64,000 bases of DNA from Hemibagrus wyckioides (taxonomy: Eukaryota > Chordata > Actinopteri > Siluriformes > Bagridae). The stretch covers positions 27,157,855-27,221,854 of the forward strand of contig NC_080715.1 in NCBI RefSeq assembly GCF_019097595.1, in the 5' to 3' direction. Below, piece by piece: positions 25,073 through 35,654 of this stretch; position 1 is the first letter of the stretch; the number at the start of each line of letters is the position of its first letter. The notes under the pieces were generated by a model that was given only the letters and a program-made list of their open reading frames with translations, made no database searches and had not been told where the DNA came from. Position numbers and translations under genes: made by a program.

Positions 25073-25381
25073 CTTTAAAATAAAAATACTGCATGTTACT
25101 GTATGTATCATGTATGTATATTACATAAAAACTCATAAAGAAGTAATGCATAAGAATCTGATTTCTTTTATCTCTTATTAGTCCACAGCTCTAAACCTGA
25201 CAATAAATGTAATTCTAGTCATTTACTAACTTTGTGTTGTAATAACTCCTTTATAACAGATTTTCAGCTTGATTATATTTTTACACCCAGACCTACTTGT
25301 GCTAGCATGAGGATTTTTATTATTTTTGATTTCATAAACCACTCTGGATAATAGTGCCTGCTGTAAATTGAAATATCATAC

Positions 25382-25492
25382 CTGCATGGTTGAAATCATA
25401 GATGTATCTGGGACATGGCACTTTGGTCAGAAATCCAGACGAGCCTTGTGGCCAGCAGATCAATCCATCCCATTCTGCAGGGCACACGTCCA
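25382..25492 (-). CDS. pth2r: pth2r coding exon 3 (extracellular domain core)
   Basis: This 111-bp exon (phase 1 in, phase 1 out) encodes residues 56-92. It contains [12 protein letters not shown] and [12 protein letters not shown], the signature of the class B hormone-receptor domain, with cysteines C59, C68 and C82. The aspartate and tryptophans of this block stabilise the fold in family members. The acceptor is preceded by a long pyrimidine run (CTTTTTTTTTCTTTTC), and the donor is GTATGA. The closest human counterpart I know is PTH2R ([21 protein letters not shown]). PTH1R differs more at these positions. Confidence 0.95.
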
Positions 25493-25785
25493 CTTTTTTC
25501 CAATGAAAAGAAAAAAAAAGGTTTATTCGTATAAATTATTGCTGTATTGTGATATTTTCTCAACAAACACATTTGATTATGAGGGTTACAGCCAGGACTG
25601 AAATGTATTAATGTAGTTATTTAATTCGTTCCAAAAAGATGAATGTTACATTTCATAATGACTTCATGATTTTTTTTTTCTGTAGAGATGGATGCAAGTG
25701 CAGTTTTACGTTTTTAACGAATGTAAAGGCAAAGGTATCCAAAATGTGAGGCAAAGACTAAACAGGAAGCTGAAACTCAGGTATA

Positions 25786-26309
25786 CAGCTCTGGAAAAAA
25801 ATAACAGACCACTGCCCAATCTCCAGATTTGAACCGTATTGAAAACCTCTGGAATGTCATCAAGAGGAAGATGGATGGTCACAAACCATCAAGCAAAGCT
25901 GAGCTGTTTGCTTTTTTGCAGAAAGAGTGGTATAAAGTTCCCCAACAGCAATGTGAAAAACTGGTGGAGATCATGGAGCCAAAACACACGCAAATCAGGG
26001 TTATTCCACCAAATACTGATTTCTTAATGTTATTTAGCCAAAGCATTAACACAATTTGTTTACAAATTATTTGCATTTTGTTTTATTTGAGTTATTAAAG
26101 CTCTGCAAATACTGCATGATCTTGGGTTATTTTGATGTGTTGTCATTTCCTTTAAATATACATTCTAAATAACAATAGTTATATTTTGAATTTAGGAGAA
26201 ATATTGTAGGCAGTTCACAAAAAATAGAACAAAACTGTTCGTCTCACCAATACATGAACCTGGAAGAAACTGATTATTTTGCAGTGGTCTCTTATTTTTT
26301 TTTCCACAG

Positions 26310-26312
<3 letters not shown>
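25786..26312 (+). mobile_element. Deleted Tc1-like element (527 bp)
   Basis: The termini CAGCTCTGGAAAAAAATAAC and (reverse complement) CAGCTGTGGAAAAAAAAATA match and are flanked by TA. GACCACTGC lies just inside both. The plus-strand frame 25829-26098 continues a QSPDLNRIENLWNVIKRKMD segment, the transposase C-terminus with the third catalytic acid in RIENLW. The N-terminal and middle parts are missing. Confidence 0.88.

Positions 26313-26388
<76 letters not shown>
26313..26388. repeat. (TA)n(TG)n microsatellite
   Basis: It begins exactly at the TA target duplication of the Tc1-like element, as if the insertion went into or seeded a TA tract. Confidence 0.9.
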
Positions 26389-27014
26389 GTCTGGGATGTG
26401 GAGTTTGTGGCCTGACACCTGTCCTAAAACCACAATAAACCCTACATATCTAGATATATCTAGTATATGTACACTCATTTTTACTTATCCTTCATTTACA
26501 TATATCATATTTCAATATAGATAGATAGTATGTAAACATATGTGTGTATATTTTTTCTTGTTACTGCACTGTAGGACTGAGAGAAACGCAATTTCAGTCC
26601 TCTCTATGTCCTGTACATATAGCAGAATTAACAGTAAAGCTGACTCTGACTCTGTCATTAGATAAATAATTTTCATGGAAGAATTGCCACTTCCGTGAAA
26701 ATCCGTCTGCAAAGCACATTGGACACTGAGTTGCCCATCAGCATCACCTCCTGCCATAAGTGTTAAGGTGATTCAAGCCACGTCTTTGCTAATTTCCAGA
26801 GGCAGTCATGCTGCCAGACACTTCATCACCTTATCTAATTGCAATGTCAGGTAGATAGGCATCTCTCTGAAAGGTAAAATACTGAAGTAGAATTATCTGT
26901 CAGCTCTAGTATGCGTGACATGGAAAGTTTGCAGCACAAGCCAAATAGTTTTTCAAGAATGTTGATATGCTGAAACTTGAGATTGAGTTTCATTCCATCT
27001 TCCTTTTAATAATA

Positions 27015-27809
27015 CAGTGGAACCTTGGGTATCCCTTACCAATTTTTGCCTTAAGAACTGAAATTTTGCAAGGAATTTGCATCGGCATACAAAGCATTTT
27101 TGGCATACAAACAAACTGAACCGAACAGAATGTCGGCTAAGTTGTGCATATATCTGGGAGCCATTCAAAACTTGTTTGCGTCAGTGGAAAGCCAAGTGAA
27201 GCCAACCGAAGCAGGCTTACGAATTTTAACGATTTTTATTTCAGTCAGCGAAAGTTGTTTTGAAAGAGTCAACCCACAATACCAGCATTGTCTTCGGCAT
27301 GCCTTTAAAAGCTACATGATTTTTCGAGTGTTTTTTTTGGTGACAGATTGGTGGTGTGGGTAGTCTGTTCTATTTTTAGCCCAAGCTTAGTGGCACGACT
27401 TCCTGTGAGGAGCCTTGACATGGAATGCTTGCAAAAATATGATTATAGTGTTGGAAAATGGTAATACAGTAATACCTCACACATCCACGAGGTTACATTC
27501 CCAGGACCCACTAAAAATGCTAATACTGTACTTTAATGCTTATTTTTATAGTTTAAACCCTAAATATGACCCCAATCATGCTCCCAAAACACTTTAATTT
27601 CATTAAAACGATCACTGAGATCACTGATTCATGGAATATATGCGCGTGTTGAACCAAGCACAAGGGGCGGGGAGATGAATCGCGACATCACGCATACAAA
27701 GCATCATAGCTACCAGCCAATCAGCAGCTAGGTAAAACTGTTAATGCTCTGTGATTGGTTAAGAACTCGCCTCCGGAGCTAATTAAATTCGTATGCTGAG
27801 GTTCCACTG
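27015..27809 (+). mobile_element. Tigger/pogo-like non-autonomous element (795 bp)
   Basis: It starts CAGTGGAACCTTGGGTATCC after TA and ends GTATGCTGAGGTTCCACTG. The interior includes GCCAATCAGCAGCTAG, typical of fish Tigger-like MITEs. About 400 bp (27015-27430) is an imperfect reverse complement of 24060-24451. It lies in intron 2, 1.5 kb upstream of exon 3 in the direction of transcription. Confidence 0.78.
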
Positions 27810-28792
27810 TGAATCCTTCCATATGCACCCCAGCCTTGTTTAGTCATATATGCTTAGTTCATATTCTAACCAATCACCCCACCCTATGCACCTGGCAACT
27901 GAGCAAGTCAAACTTTTCGCATTTGTGTCAACACCCTGAATGATTTCCCATCCCCTGCTGCTATAGCTCCCATAGCTAGCCCTGTAAATGTTGTCTGCAT
28001 AATCTTCTTGTGGGACCAAGAGCTATGGTGTTACTTACTTGGTCAGTAGGTTGCACATTGCAAAGTCAGCTTTTTATACCTGCAATGCTTCATCCATTAT
28101 TAAGGCTATTTTGCTCTTTCTTTTTGTGCCAGGTCACAGATTTCATCTCTCCACTGACTCTAGAAGCTCCATTATGAAACTGGTCAGCCACTTAGCTCAT
28201 TACACTAGGATCAAGCTCTAGTTTTGCTAAGGTTTCCTTGATCCTAGCTTGAAGCCCATTAACCTCTGCTGTGCTGACATCTGGGATTAAACTCTGACCT
28301 GTAGAAGGTTTGCTTGGTGGACTAACAGCACTCTCACATCCTAGGCAGACCACAAGGTTACAGAATGAGATGCAACTACAGAACCCTGAACAGATATCAT
28401 GGTGTTTCTAAACACCATGCTCATCGAAGCCCTGCATGTCAATGTGCTGCTGCATTGCTGTTAAGAGCCCTCATTTGGACTACTCCCAGCATCTCTACTC
28501 CGACTCACAAGTGTGGTAAATGTACACTTCTTTCCTTTTAACTTTATCTTCCTGTCTCATTGGTGTATGTTTATCATCTTGCTTGCTCAGAAATGCCACT
28601 TCAAAAAGTCTCTTGGTTCATCTCTGTGGTTGTTTTTGACTTTGTAGTTGTTTACTACACACCACTGTTAAAATGGCTCGTTTTTGTGAGGTAAAAACAT
28701 GGAACTAAGATAAATCATGTCAGAACCTTTCCCACCCTCAATGTGAAATTACAGCAGAAATGTTGGGGAAAACCAGGAATATTCTGGGAGAT

Positions 28793-30080
28793 TTAACAAT
28801 ATCCTGCTTGCATAAGTGTGCACACTCTACTATAATTGGAGATGTGTTCAGAATGAACCAATCACATTCAATCTCATGTCCAATAGTAATTCTCACACAG
28901 CTGTCATCAGTGAAATAATTCTAATTAACCCCTAAATAAAGGTCAAATGTTTCTGTTGGATTTTCTACACATTTTCTCAGTTTCATCTGATGCCATGGGT
29001 CAAAAAAATCCTACAAAGCATGTACGATATTTTGTTGAAAAGCACTGAACCGGAAAGTGGTATTAAAGAATTTTCAAAAAATTGAACGTACCATAGAACA
29101 CAGTAAGTACATATACACCAATCAGGGATAACATTATGAGCATAGACAAGTGAAGTGAATAACACTGATTATCTCCTCATCATGGCACCTGTTAGTGGGT
29201 GGGGTATATTAGGCAGCAAGTGAACATTTTGTCCTCAAAGTTGATGTGTTAGAAGCAGGAAAAATGGACAAGAGTAAGGATTTGAGCGAGTTTGACAAGG
29301 GCCAAATTGTGATGGCTAGACGACTGGATCAGAGCATCTCCAAAATTGCAGCTCTCGTGGGGTGTTCCCGGTCTGCAGTGGTCAGTATCTATCAAAAGTG
29401 GTTCAAGGAATGAACAGTGGTAAACCGGTGACAGGGTCATGGGCGAAGAAGAGATGAAGACTGATGTGGTAGGAAGGCTAGATGGAAGCCCTTCCTCCAA
29501 AAAAACATCAACTACATCACCCCAAGCCATGTGGCAAAAGGTGTTTATGGTCTGAGGAGATTCGAAAGGTTGTAATAATTCTTCATAATTACAGAAGATG
29601 TGTTTGGAACAAAAAATATGCACATCAGCACCATACTTTAGAGCTGCTTTGCCTCAGCCAGAACTGGGGCTTTTATCAAAGTAGAGGAAATCATGAATAA
29701 CTACAAATTCCATTTTAGTGAAAACCTTTCAGGTGCTTGCTAGTAAGCTGAAGATGAAAAGGAATTTCACCTTGACACAACAACAATGACCCCAAGCATA
29801 CATCCAAATCAATAAAAGAACTGCTTAACAAAAAAGATCACCGTTTTTGAATGGCAGAGCCAAGACCTGAACTCAGATAAAAATCTGTAGGAGGCCTGAA
29901 GAGGCTGTGTGCAGGAGATGCCCATACAATCTGATGGCTTTTGAATGTTTTTTTACAAGGAAGTGTAGGAAAAGTTGCCACTCAAGAGGTTCAATGCTGA
30001 AGTGGTGAAAAAACAATCAAAAAGTGCGTCAACTAGTTTACTGTAGAGGTGTGCATACTTTTCCACAAAAAACAGCAATT
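28793..30080 (+). mobile_element. Decayed Tc1-like element interrupted by another Tc1
   Basis: The left part has CTTGCATAAGTGTGCACACT and a start like MGQKNPTKHVRYFVEKH, quickly broken by stops. The right part (29460-30075) contains CCCCAAGCATACATCCAAAT followed by degraded ELLNKKDHRF text, and ends near AGGTGTGCATACTTTTCCAC. A second Tc1 family copy occupies 29109-29455. Confidence 0.7.
29109..29455 (+). mobile_element. Nested Tc1-like fragment
   Basis: It begins ATATACACCAATCAGGGATA and encodes a plus-strand transposase N-terminus: [20 protein letters not shown], then a [22 protein letters not shown] helix-turn-helix. It stops at about 29413. Same family as 3346-3780, opposite orientation. 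Confidence 0.8.
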
Positions 30081-30243
30081 TTCTATTACTTTTTATGTCT
30101 GTTGTATACTTTTGTACCACAATAACAAATCTAAAAAGCAAACAAATATTATTAAAAGTCTCTGTGATTATTTAGGATTAGAAGGATTTAGGATTTTTAT
30201 TTAGGATTTTTGGATTAGAAATCTAACTTTTAATTAAAAAGAC

Positions 30244-30276
30244 ACACACACATCATCATCATCATCATCATCATCA
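30244..30276. repeat. (ATC)n microsatellite
   Basis: A trinucleotide tract of CATCAT repeats. Confidence 0.9.
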
Positions 30277-30734
30277 CTGCTGTCATCACCCCTAACTGAT
30301 GTGAAGTCAGGTATTGCAGTCAGTGGCAGATACAAATGCAGAAAAAACACAAGAACATGAAGGAGAGTTACACAGGTGTGTGTGATCTCAGGTGTGTGTG
30401 TGATGTGTAGGTACACTATATAGTCCAGCCCTCTGCTGAAAGAAGAACCATGAAGACCGATATTGAATCTATCTATCCAGATCATGTACTATCAATGCTT
30501 TGCAATAACACCAAACACCATGCCTTCACTCAACCTGAGGATGGAACCCCAAAGCCTGGATCCTGTGAGACAGTAACTTTAATATTGTGCTGCAAGCAAA
30601 CGAGTCAGTTTTATTCAATGTAATTGGATCACTTTAATACTGTGTCAGCTGCATTTTTTCACAACTCAGCACCGCACCACCAGAGGGAGCTCATCAGTTG
30701 TTGTAGGCACTTCCAATTAACAGTATATTGTATA

Positions 30735-31057
30735 CAGCAGGTCCTTGACTTATGTCGGAATTCCGTTCCTACAGGGCGACGTAACGCGATTTTCGCCGTA
30801 AGTCGGAACTCACATACAGCACTGTACACATACTGTACTGGTGAATGTAAACAAAGCCGTCTTCCTCGTATAGCGCCAGGTGATGACGTATTCGTCCGCT
30901 CCGCTCGCCAACTAGTTCCCGCGCGAAATTTCTTTTAACGTCGCAAATGCGGTACGTCGGAATGATGGAACAAGATTTTCTTAATAAATTTATGGGAGAT
31001 GGCGACGTAACCACGAAACGCCATAGGTCGAGAACGTCGTAAACCGAGGACATGCTG
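30735..31057. mobile_element. Tigger-like MITE with CG-rich ends (323 bp)
   Basis: The left end is CAGCAGGTCCTTGACTTATG and continues TCGG. The right end in reverse complement is CAGCATGTCCTCGGTTTACG and continues ACG. TA dinucleotides flank both ends. The interior has many CpGs, such as GGCGACGTAACGCGATTTTC, unusual for old, methylated repeat DNA. There is no coding capacity. Confidence 0.85.
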
Positions 31058-31388
31058 TATTCACTACATGGACATATTTGTGTAATTTCTGTGCCATTGT
31101 GTCTATATCTTGATCCTTTTTTTAATCTGGATATCTGGATATTGCCTTGGCTTTGGGAATATTGAGCTATATTGTGTACTGATTCTTGCCTGATCCTCTG
31201 ACCACATTTTGCCTATTCGACTTGTTAACCCTGAGACTGTTTACGTGTGTGACCTGTACATTGTACACAAGTTTTAGATTGTGGATATTGTTTGTAATGA
31301 ACCTCATGAACATGGAGCCTAATCGCCCATCTGAGTCCTGTTCATTATTCCTACTTTGTACCCACTTTACTGGAATATGAGGGATTTA

Positions 31389-31614
31389 GGGGCAGTGGTG
31401 TTTCAAGTGGTTAAAGCTCTGGGTTGTTGTCTAGAGAATCACGGTTCAAGCCCCACTGTCGGGCTCCTGAGCAAGGCCCTTAACCTTCCCTGCTCCGGGG
31501 GTGCTGTATCATAGCTATCCCTGTGCTCTGACCCCAACCCCCTCAGCTGGGATACAAGAAGAAAAGAATTCCACTGTGCCGTAGTGTATGTATGGCGATA
31601 ATAAAGGCTTCTTC
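31389..31614 (+). repeat. tRNA-derived SINE copy
   Basis: It starts GGGGCAGTGGTGTTTCAAGT, contains ACGGTTCAAGCCCCA (B-box-like), and ends AATAAAGGCTTCTTCC. Confidence 0.85.
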
Positions 31615-33300
31615 CTGAGCAAGTGAAAGTCATACACTTTTATTATTAGATTATTTCACTAAATATACATTATATATCCATGTTAAGTTAAATTAAAAGG
31701 TCTGACACGTTGCAAAAATTGTCAATAATAGATATATATGCTATTTACGTTTCAAGTGAAAATCCAGAATGACATTTTGCCTTACAGGAAACTAAATGAA
31801 CAAATGTGGAGCGGTGAAATGAGTGCTCATGGGGACTTGTTTTGAAAAGGGATGGTCTAGATGTAAAGGGGGGAAAAAAAGCTGTTGCTTTGAAAGCACT
31901 GAGAAAAATCTGGCAGCTTTATTGGTGTGAAATGCACAGAGGGAATTTCACTAATCTGACAAGTCCACATTGAAAATGAAGTGTCTGCCCTACAGAGCTA
32001 GAAGTGATAATATGATTAGCTTTTCTCATGTCTGTAATATAATAATATTTTAAACAATTTCACCCTATTTGAATTTTTTTTTTTAAATTATACATGTTGG
32101 CACTCTGATTTGATATTTTTCCGCACAGTATCAAATGAATTCAAGAGAAGCTTGTTTTTATATGAGAAAATATATAATTTATCACTAATTTAGCCCATAT
32201 AATTAGCATCTATCAGAGTGACAGTCTTCTCCAAGCACCAAAGCTATCTGTTCTTGCGATGAATATTCTTCCACACTTCAAATTCCTGTAAGTGACAACA
32301 TCTGGATGGATGTGGCTGTTTCTGAGTGTTTACTTGTAGGGGATTATAGTCTAGTGGCACACTTCATAGGCAGCCTTCACAGAAGTATCATATGATACTA
32401 TTGTGAACCCATTTAAATACTGTGAATAAACTTGTTGGAATAATCATTCTATTCTCTTCACGAGGGCTGACATGTAAGCATGGATTCCCTCTTGAGAGAA
32501 AATTGCCTTTGTATAAATACAGAGGCAAAATGCCGGGGATCTCACACACTACACTTTCAGCTCATGGTTAAGAAATAGACAACGTGTGGCAGCTCAGATC
32601 TACACACTCAGGAGAACAGAAAGCTCTTTACACATGAACAAAGTAAACATCCTCACTCTCAGTGGTGCTTCACACTGTAATCAGTCACTCCGTTCTGCAT
32701 ACATTTCTATATTCTACTATATGTATGGAAGTATAATAGTGCCAAAATTCTTGAAAGCAAAATAGCATATTGAACTGAATAAAAACTTGTCACAAAAAAG
32801 ACGTTTGAATTTTTCTGCTTTGTATTTACAAAAAAATAAAATTCAGGTGGAAAGAATTTAGGTATTAAAATCCAGGTGGAAAAATACGAGCCTTAAATTC
32901 AAGTGGAAAAAATACGCGCCTTCAAATTCAGGTTGAAAAATTCAGGTCTTAATATCCGGGTTATTACAGGAAGAGCAATAGATTGCCGATGTCTCGGGCC
33001 CGTGTCTCAGTGCACTTTAAAGTGTACATCCTGCTCCCTGTACAGTTCACTTGGAGGGGAATCACTTTCCAATTGGAACACAGCTCTTGTAATTAACCTG
33101 CAGTGGAGAAACGGCTCTGAGTGAAAGTGCACAGGGATTGTGGGCTGTGAAGACGATGGACACTGGAAAGACAATGGAAGACAAAGTCTCGGAGATACTC
33201 TCTGATGATTCCACCCTCAAAGAAATAGGACAGAAAAGTCACCAAGCATTAAGTAGACAAGATACAAGCAGCAAGACAGATGAGAGAATGAGAGAATGAG

Positions 33301-33417
33301 AGAAGAGAAGAGAAGAGAAGAGAAGAGAAGAGAAGAGAAGAGAAGAGAAGAGAAGAGAAGAGAAGAGAAGAGAAGAGAAGAGAAGAGAAGAGAAGAGAAG
33401 AGAAGAGAAGAGAAGAG
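33301..33417. repeat. (AGAAG)n pentanucleotide microsatellite
   Basis: About 23 uninterrupted units lie in the spacer of the foldback element. Open frames through it are artefacts. Confidence 0.95.
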
Positions 33418-33429
33418 AGGCTGTAAAAA

Positions 33430-33700
33430 AAGAAGTTTGCATGTTCTCCCCGTGCTTGGTGGGTTTCCTCCGGGTGCTCCGGTTTCCTCCCACAGTCCAA
33501 AGACATGCTACTAGGCTGATTGGAGTCTCTAAATTGCCCGTAGTGTGTGATTGCGTGAGTGAGTGAGTGTGTGTGTGCCCTGCGATGGGTTGGCATTCCG
33601 TTCAGGGTGCCTTGATTCCCAATGACACCCGAGGATAGATCGGATAAGCAGTACAGACAACGAAATGAAAATAATAATAATAATAATAATGATAATAAAG
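33430..33700. repeat. Dispersed fish repeat (TTCTCCCCGTGCTTGG type)
   Basis: It contains GTTTGCATGTTCTCCCCGTG and TCCGGTTTCCTCCCACAGTC, a repeat core very widespread in teleost genomes. It ends in a TAA/ATA tract. An old reverse copy may lie at 41915-42080. Confidence 0.6.
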
Positions 33701-33960
33701 TATCTACACGGCACTACTTCACACGCAAGCTGTAAAAGAGATAATATTGCATGTGTAAGAGGGACAGTATAATGAATTTAATGAACTCCTTTTTACTAGC
33801 AAGACTCTGAAATGATGGGAGGAGTCAGAAAAAAGATTGAATAAAATTTTATAAAGTTGCATACTGTTTGTGTTCATTTGTGTTTATTATTAAACATCCT
33901 TATTAAAATCCTAGAAACGCCCCTGCAATGGACCAAGGGGTAAGTTAAATTAGTTTTATT

Positions 33961-34106
33961 AATTAACAGGGCAGTATAAGTTATTTTACTGTACTGTTAA
34001 TTTTTTTTCTTTTTTGTGACTTCGGCACAATGGTAGTCAATAAGTGAAGTTACGTTCTTTTTTAGACTACTATTAGATTAACAGAACTCATACTGCCCTG
34101 TTAATT
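33961..34106. mobile_element. 146-bp MITE with perfect 17-bp terminal inverted repeats
   Basis: AATTAACAGGGCAGTAT at 33961-33977 is repeated exactly, inverted, at 34090-34106. It is non-coding and lies at the inner edge of the foldback element's right arm. Confidence 0.7.
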
Positions 34107-34914
34107 ACATCTTCACAGCCCGCAATCCCTGCACTCTCACTCAGAGCCGTTTCTCCGCTGCAGGTTAATTACAAGAGCCGTGTCCCAATCGGTGATTCCC
34201 CTCCAAGTGAACTGTACAGGGAGCAGGATGTACACTTTAAAGTGCACTGAGACACGGGCCCGAGATATCGGCAATCCATTGCTCTTCCTGTAATAGCCCG
34301 GATGTTAAGACCTGAATTTTTCAACCTGAATTTGAAGGCTCGTATTTTTTCCACCTGAATTTGAAGGCTCGTATTTTTCCACCTGAATTTTAATAGCTGA
34401 ATATTTTCCACCTGAATTTTAATACCTGAATTTTTTCCACCTGAATTTTAATAGCTGAATATTTTCCACCTGAATTTTAATACCTGAATTTTTTCCACCT
34501 GAATTTTTTCCACCTGAATGTGTGAGGTTGAAAAATAATGAAGATTGTATTTTTTTGTAAATACAAAGCAGAAAAATTCAAACTTCTTTTTTGTGACAAG
34601 TTTTTATTCAGTTCATGTGATTCAATATGCTATTTTGCTTTCAAGAATTTTGGCACTATTATACTTCCATACATATGACCGATTACTGGAGAGTATAATA
34701 AATGTATTATAAAATAAATGGAAATATCAGAGTGGCAGCGCTTACATTTATCTAGTATGTCCTATTATAAGATAACCATGAGCCAAAGATTTTTAAATCT
34801 TTATACTCTACCTATTTCTAGACTTAATTATGGTTCATTGTTACAGTTAATCACAGATTAAGGTAACATACAGTGTGTCATGTTATCCCTGCATACGGAA
34901 AAGGTGATAAATGA

Positions 34915-35193
34915 TGGATAGCTGTCAGGTAAGAAGACACAGGTGAGAGGATGCAAATGCAGATAAAGCAAATGAAGCCAAAGCAAACAGATCCAAAAGA
35001 TGAAGCAGAATCTATGTTAGAGACAGGCGCTGATCAAGCAATCAGCAAACAACAGTATGAGGAGTAGACAAAACACAGAAATTAGGAAATGAAGGTCAAA
35101 GCAAGGTCAAAATGGACACTCAATCACAACCATAACCGTATATCAGGACTGAGTGCAACTGAGAGAGCTGAATGACTGGAACTGGCGCGCGTG

Positions 35194-35226
<33 letters not shown>

Positions 35227-35340
35227 TGAGGCTGATTGAACACAGGTGTGTGTAATCAGTATATAGGTGACTGAGAACAGGGATGAGGGCGTGTATTATG
35301 GGCAGTGGAGTCCAGTGTGTCTGTTATTGTAGGCAGTGAT
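34915..35340. repeat. Dispersed repeat with (GT)n
   Basis: It contains AGGATGCAAATGCAGATAAA (related to 10618 and 57550) and a CGCG/GT dinucleotide tract at about 35186-35226. The element class is unknown. Confidence 0.4.
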
Positions 35341-35654
35341 ACAAACCTGATAGCAGGATTTCACCCTTATTAGCTTAGATTAGTTTTAAAGCACTATAAA
35401 CTACACCAGAAACAGGACCCTAGCATAAGGTTGGCTTAGAATGATCAGAAGCAGTTTTCTCAAAAAGGTAGGAGCTGAGCCAGCATGTGTTATACTCAGT
35501 GAGCCAGCTTGCACATTCAACGTAAAGGATGCTTCAAAAAAGTGATGGTGTGAAAAGAAATTACGATGGAATTATCATTCTACAGCCAGCAGAACAGCAT
35601 GGAGGACTGGACTGTACATTCCAGAGGAAAAGCCAACTTGGAATATAATATCTC

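Larger units (their letters stand above)
32719..34676. mobile_element. 1.96-kb foldback-type element with ~435/567-bp inverted arms
   Basis: The left arm (32719-33153) and right arm (34110-34676) are reverse complements over their length. Shared landmarks are GGAAGTATAATAGTGCCAAA, TCCCTGTACAGTTCACTTGG and TTACAGGAAGAGCAATAGAT (with small differences). The right arm is longer because a CACCTGAATTTTAATA unit of about 29 bp is repeated. The spacer holds no transposase frame but contains an AGAAG tract, a dispersed fish repeat and a small MITE. Confidence 0.85.

Noticed and set aside
24945..25151. A 68-codon minus-strand frame starting MHYFFMSF as a separate small gene.
   Set aside because: It is intron sequence read into pth2r exon 4; the exon begins at 25072 after an AAAG acceptor.
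33239..33596. Frames encoding repeated LLFSS or REEKR residues.
   Set aside because: Products of the AGAAG pentanucleotide tract.
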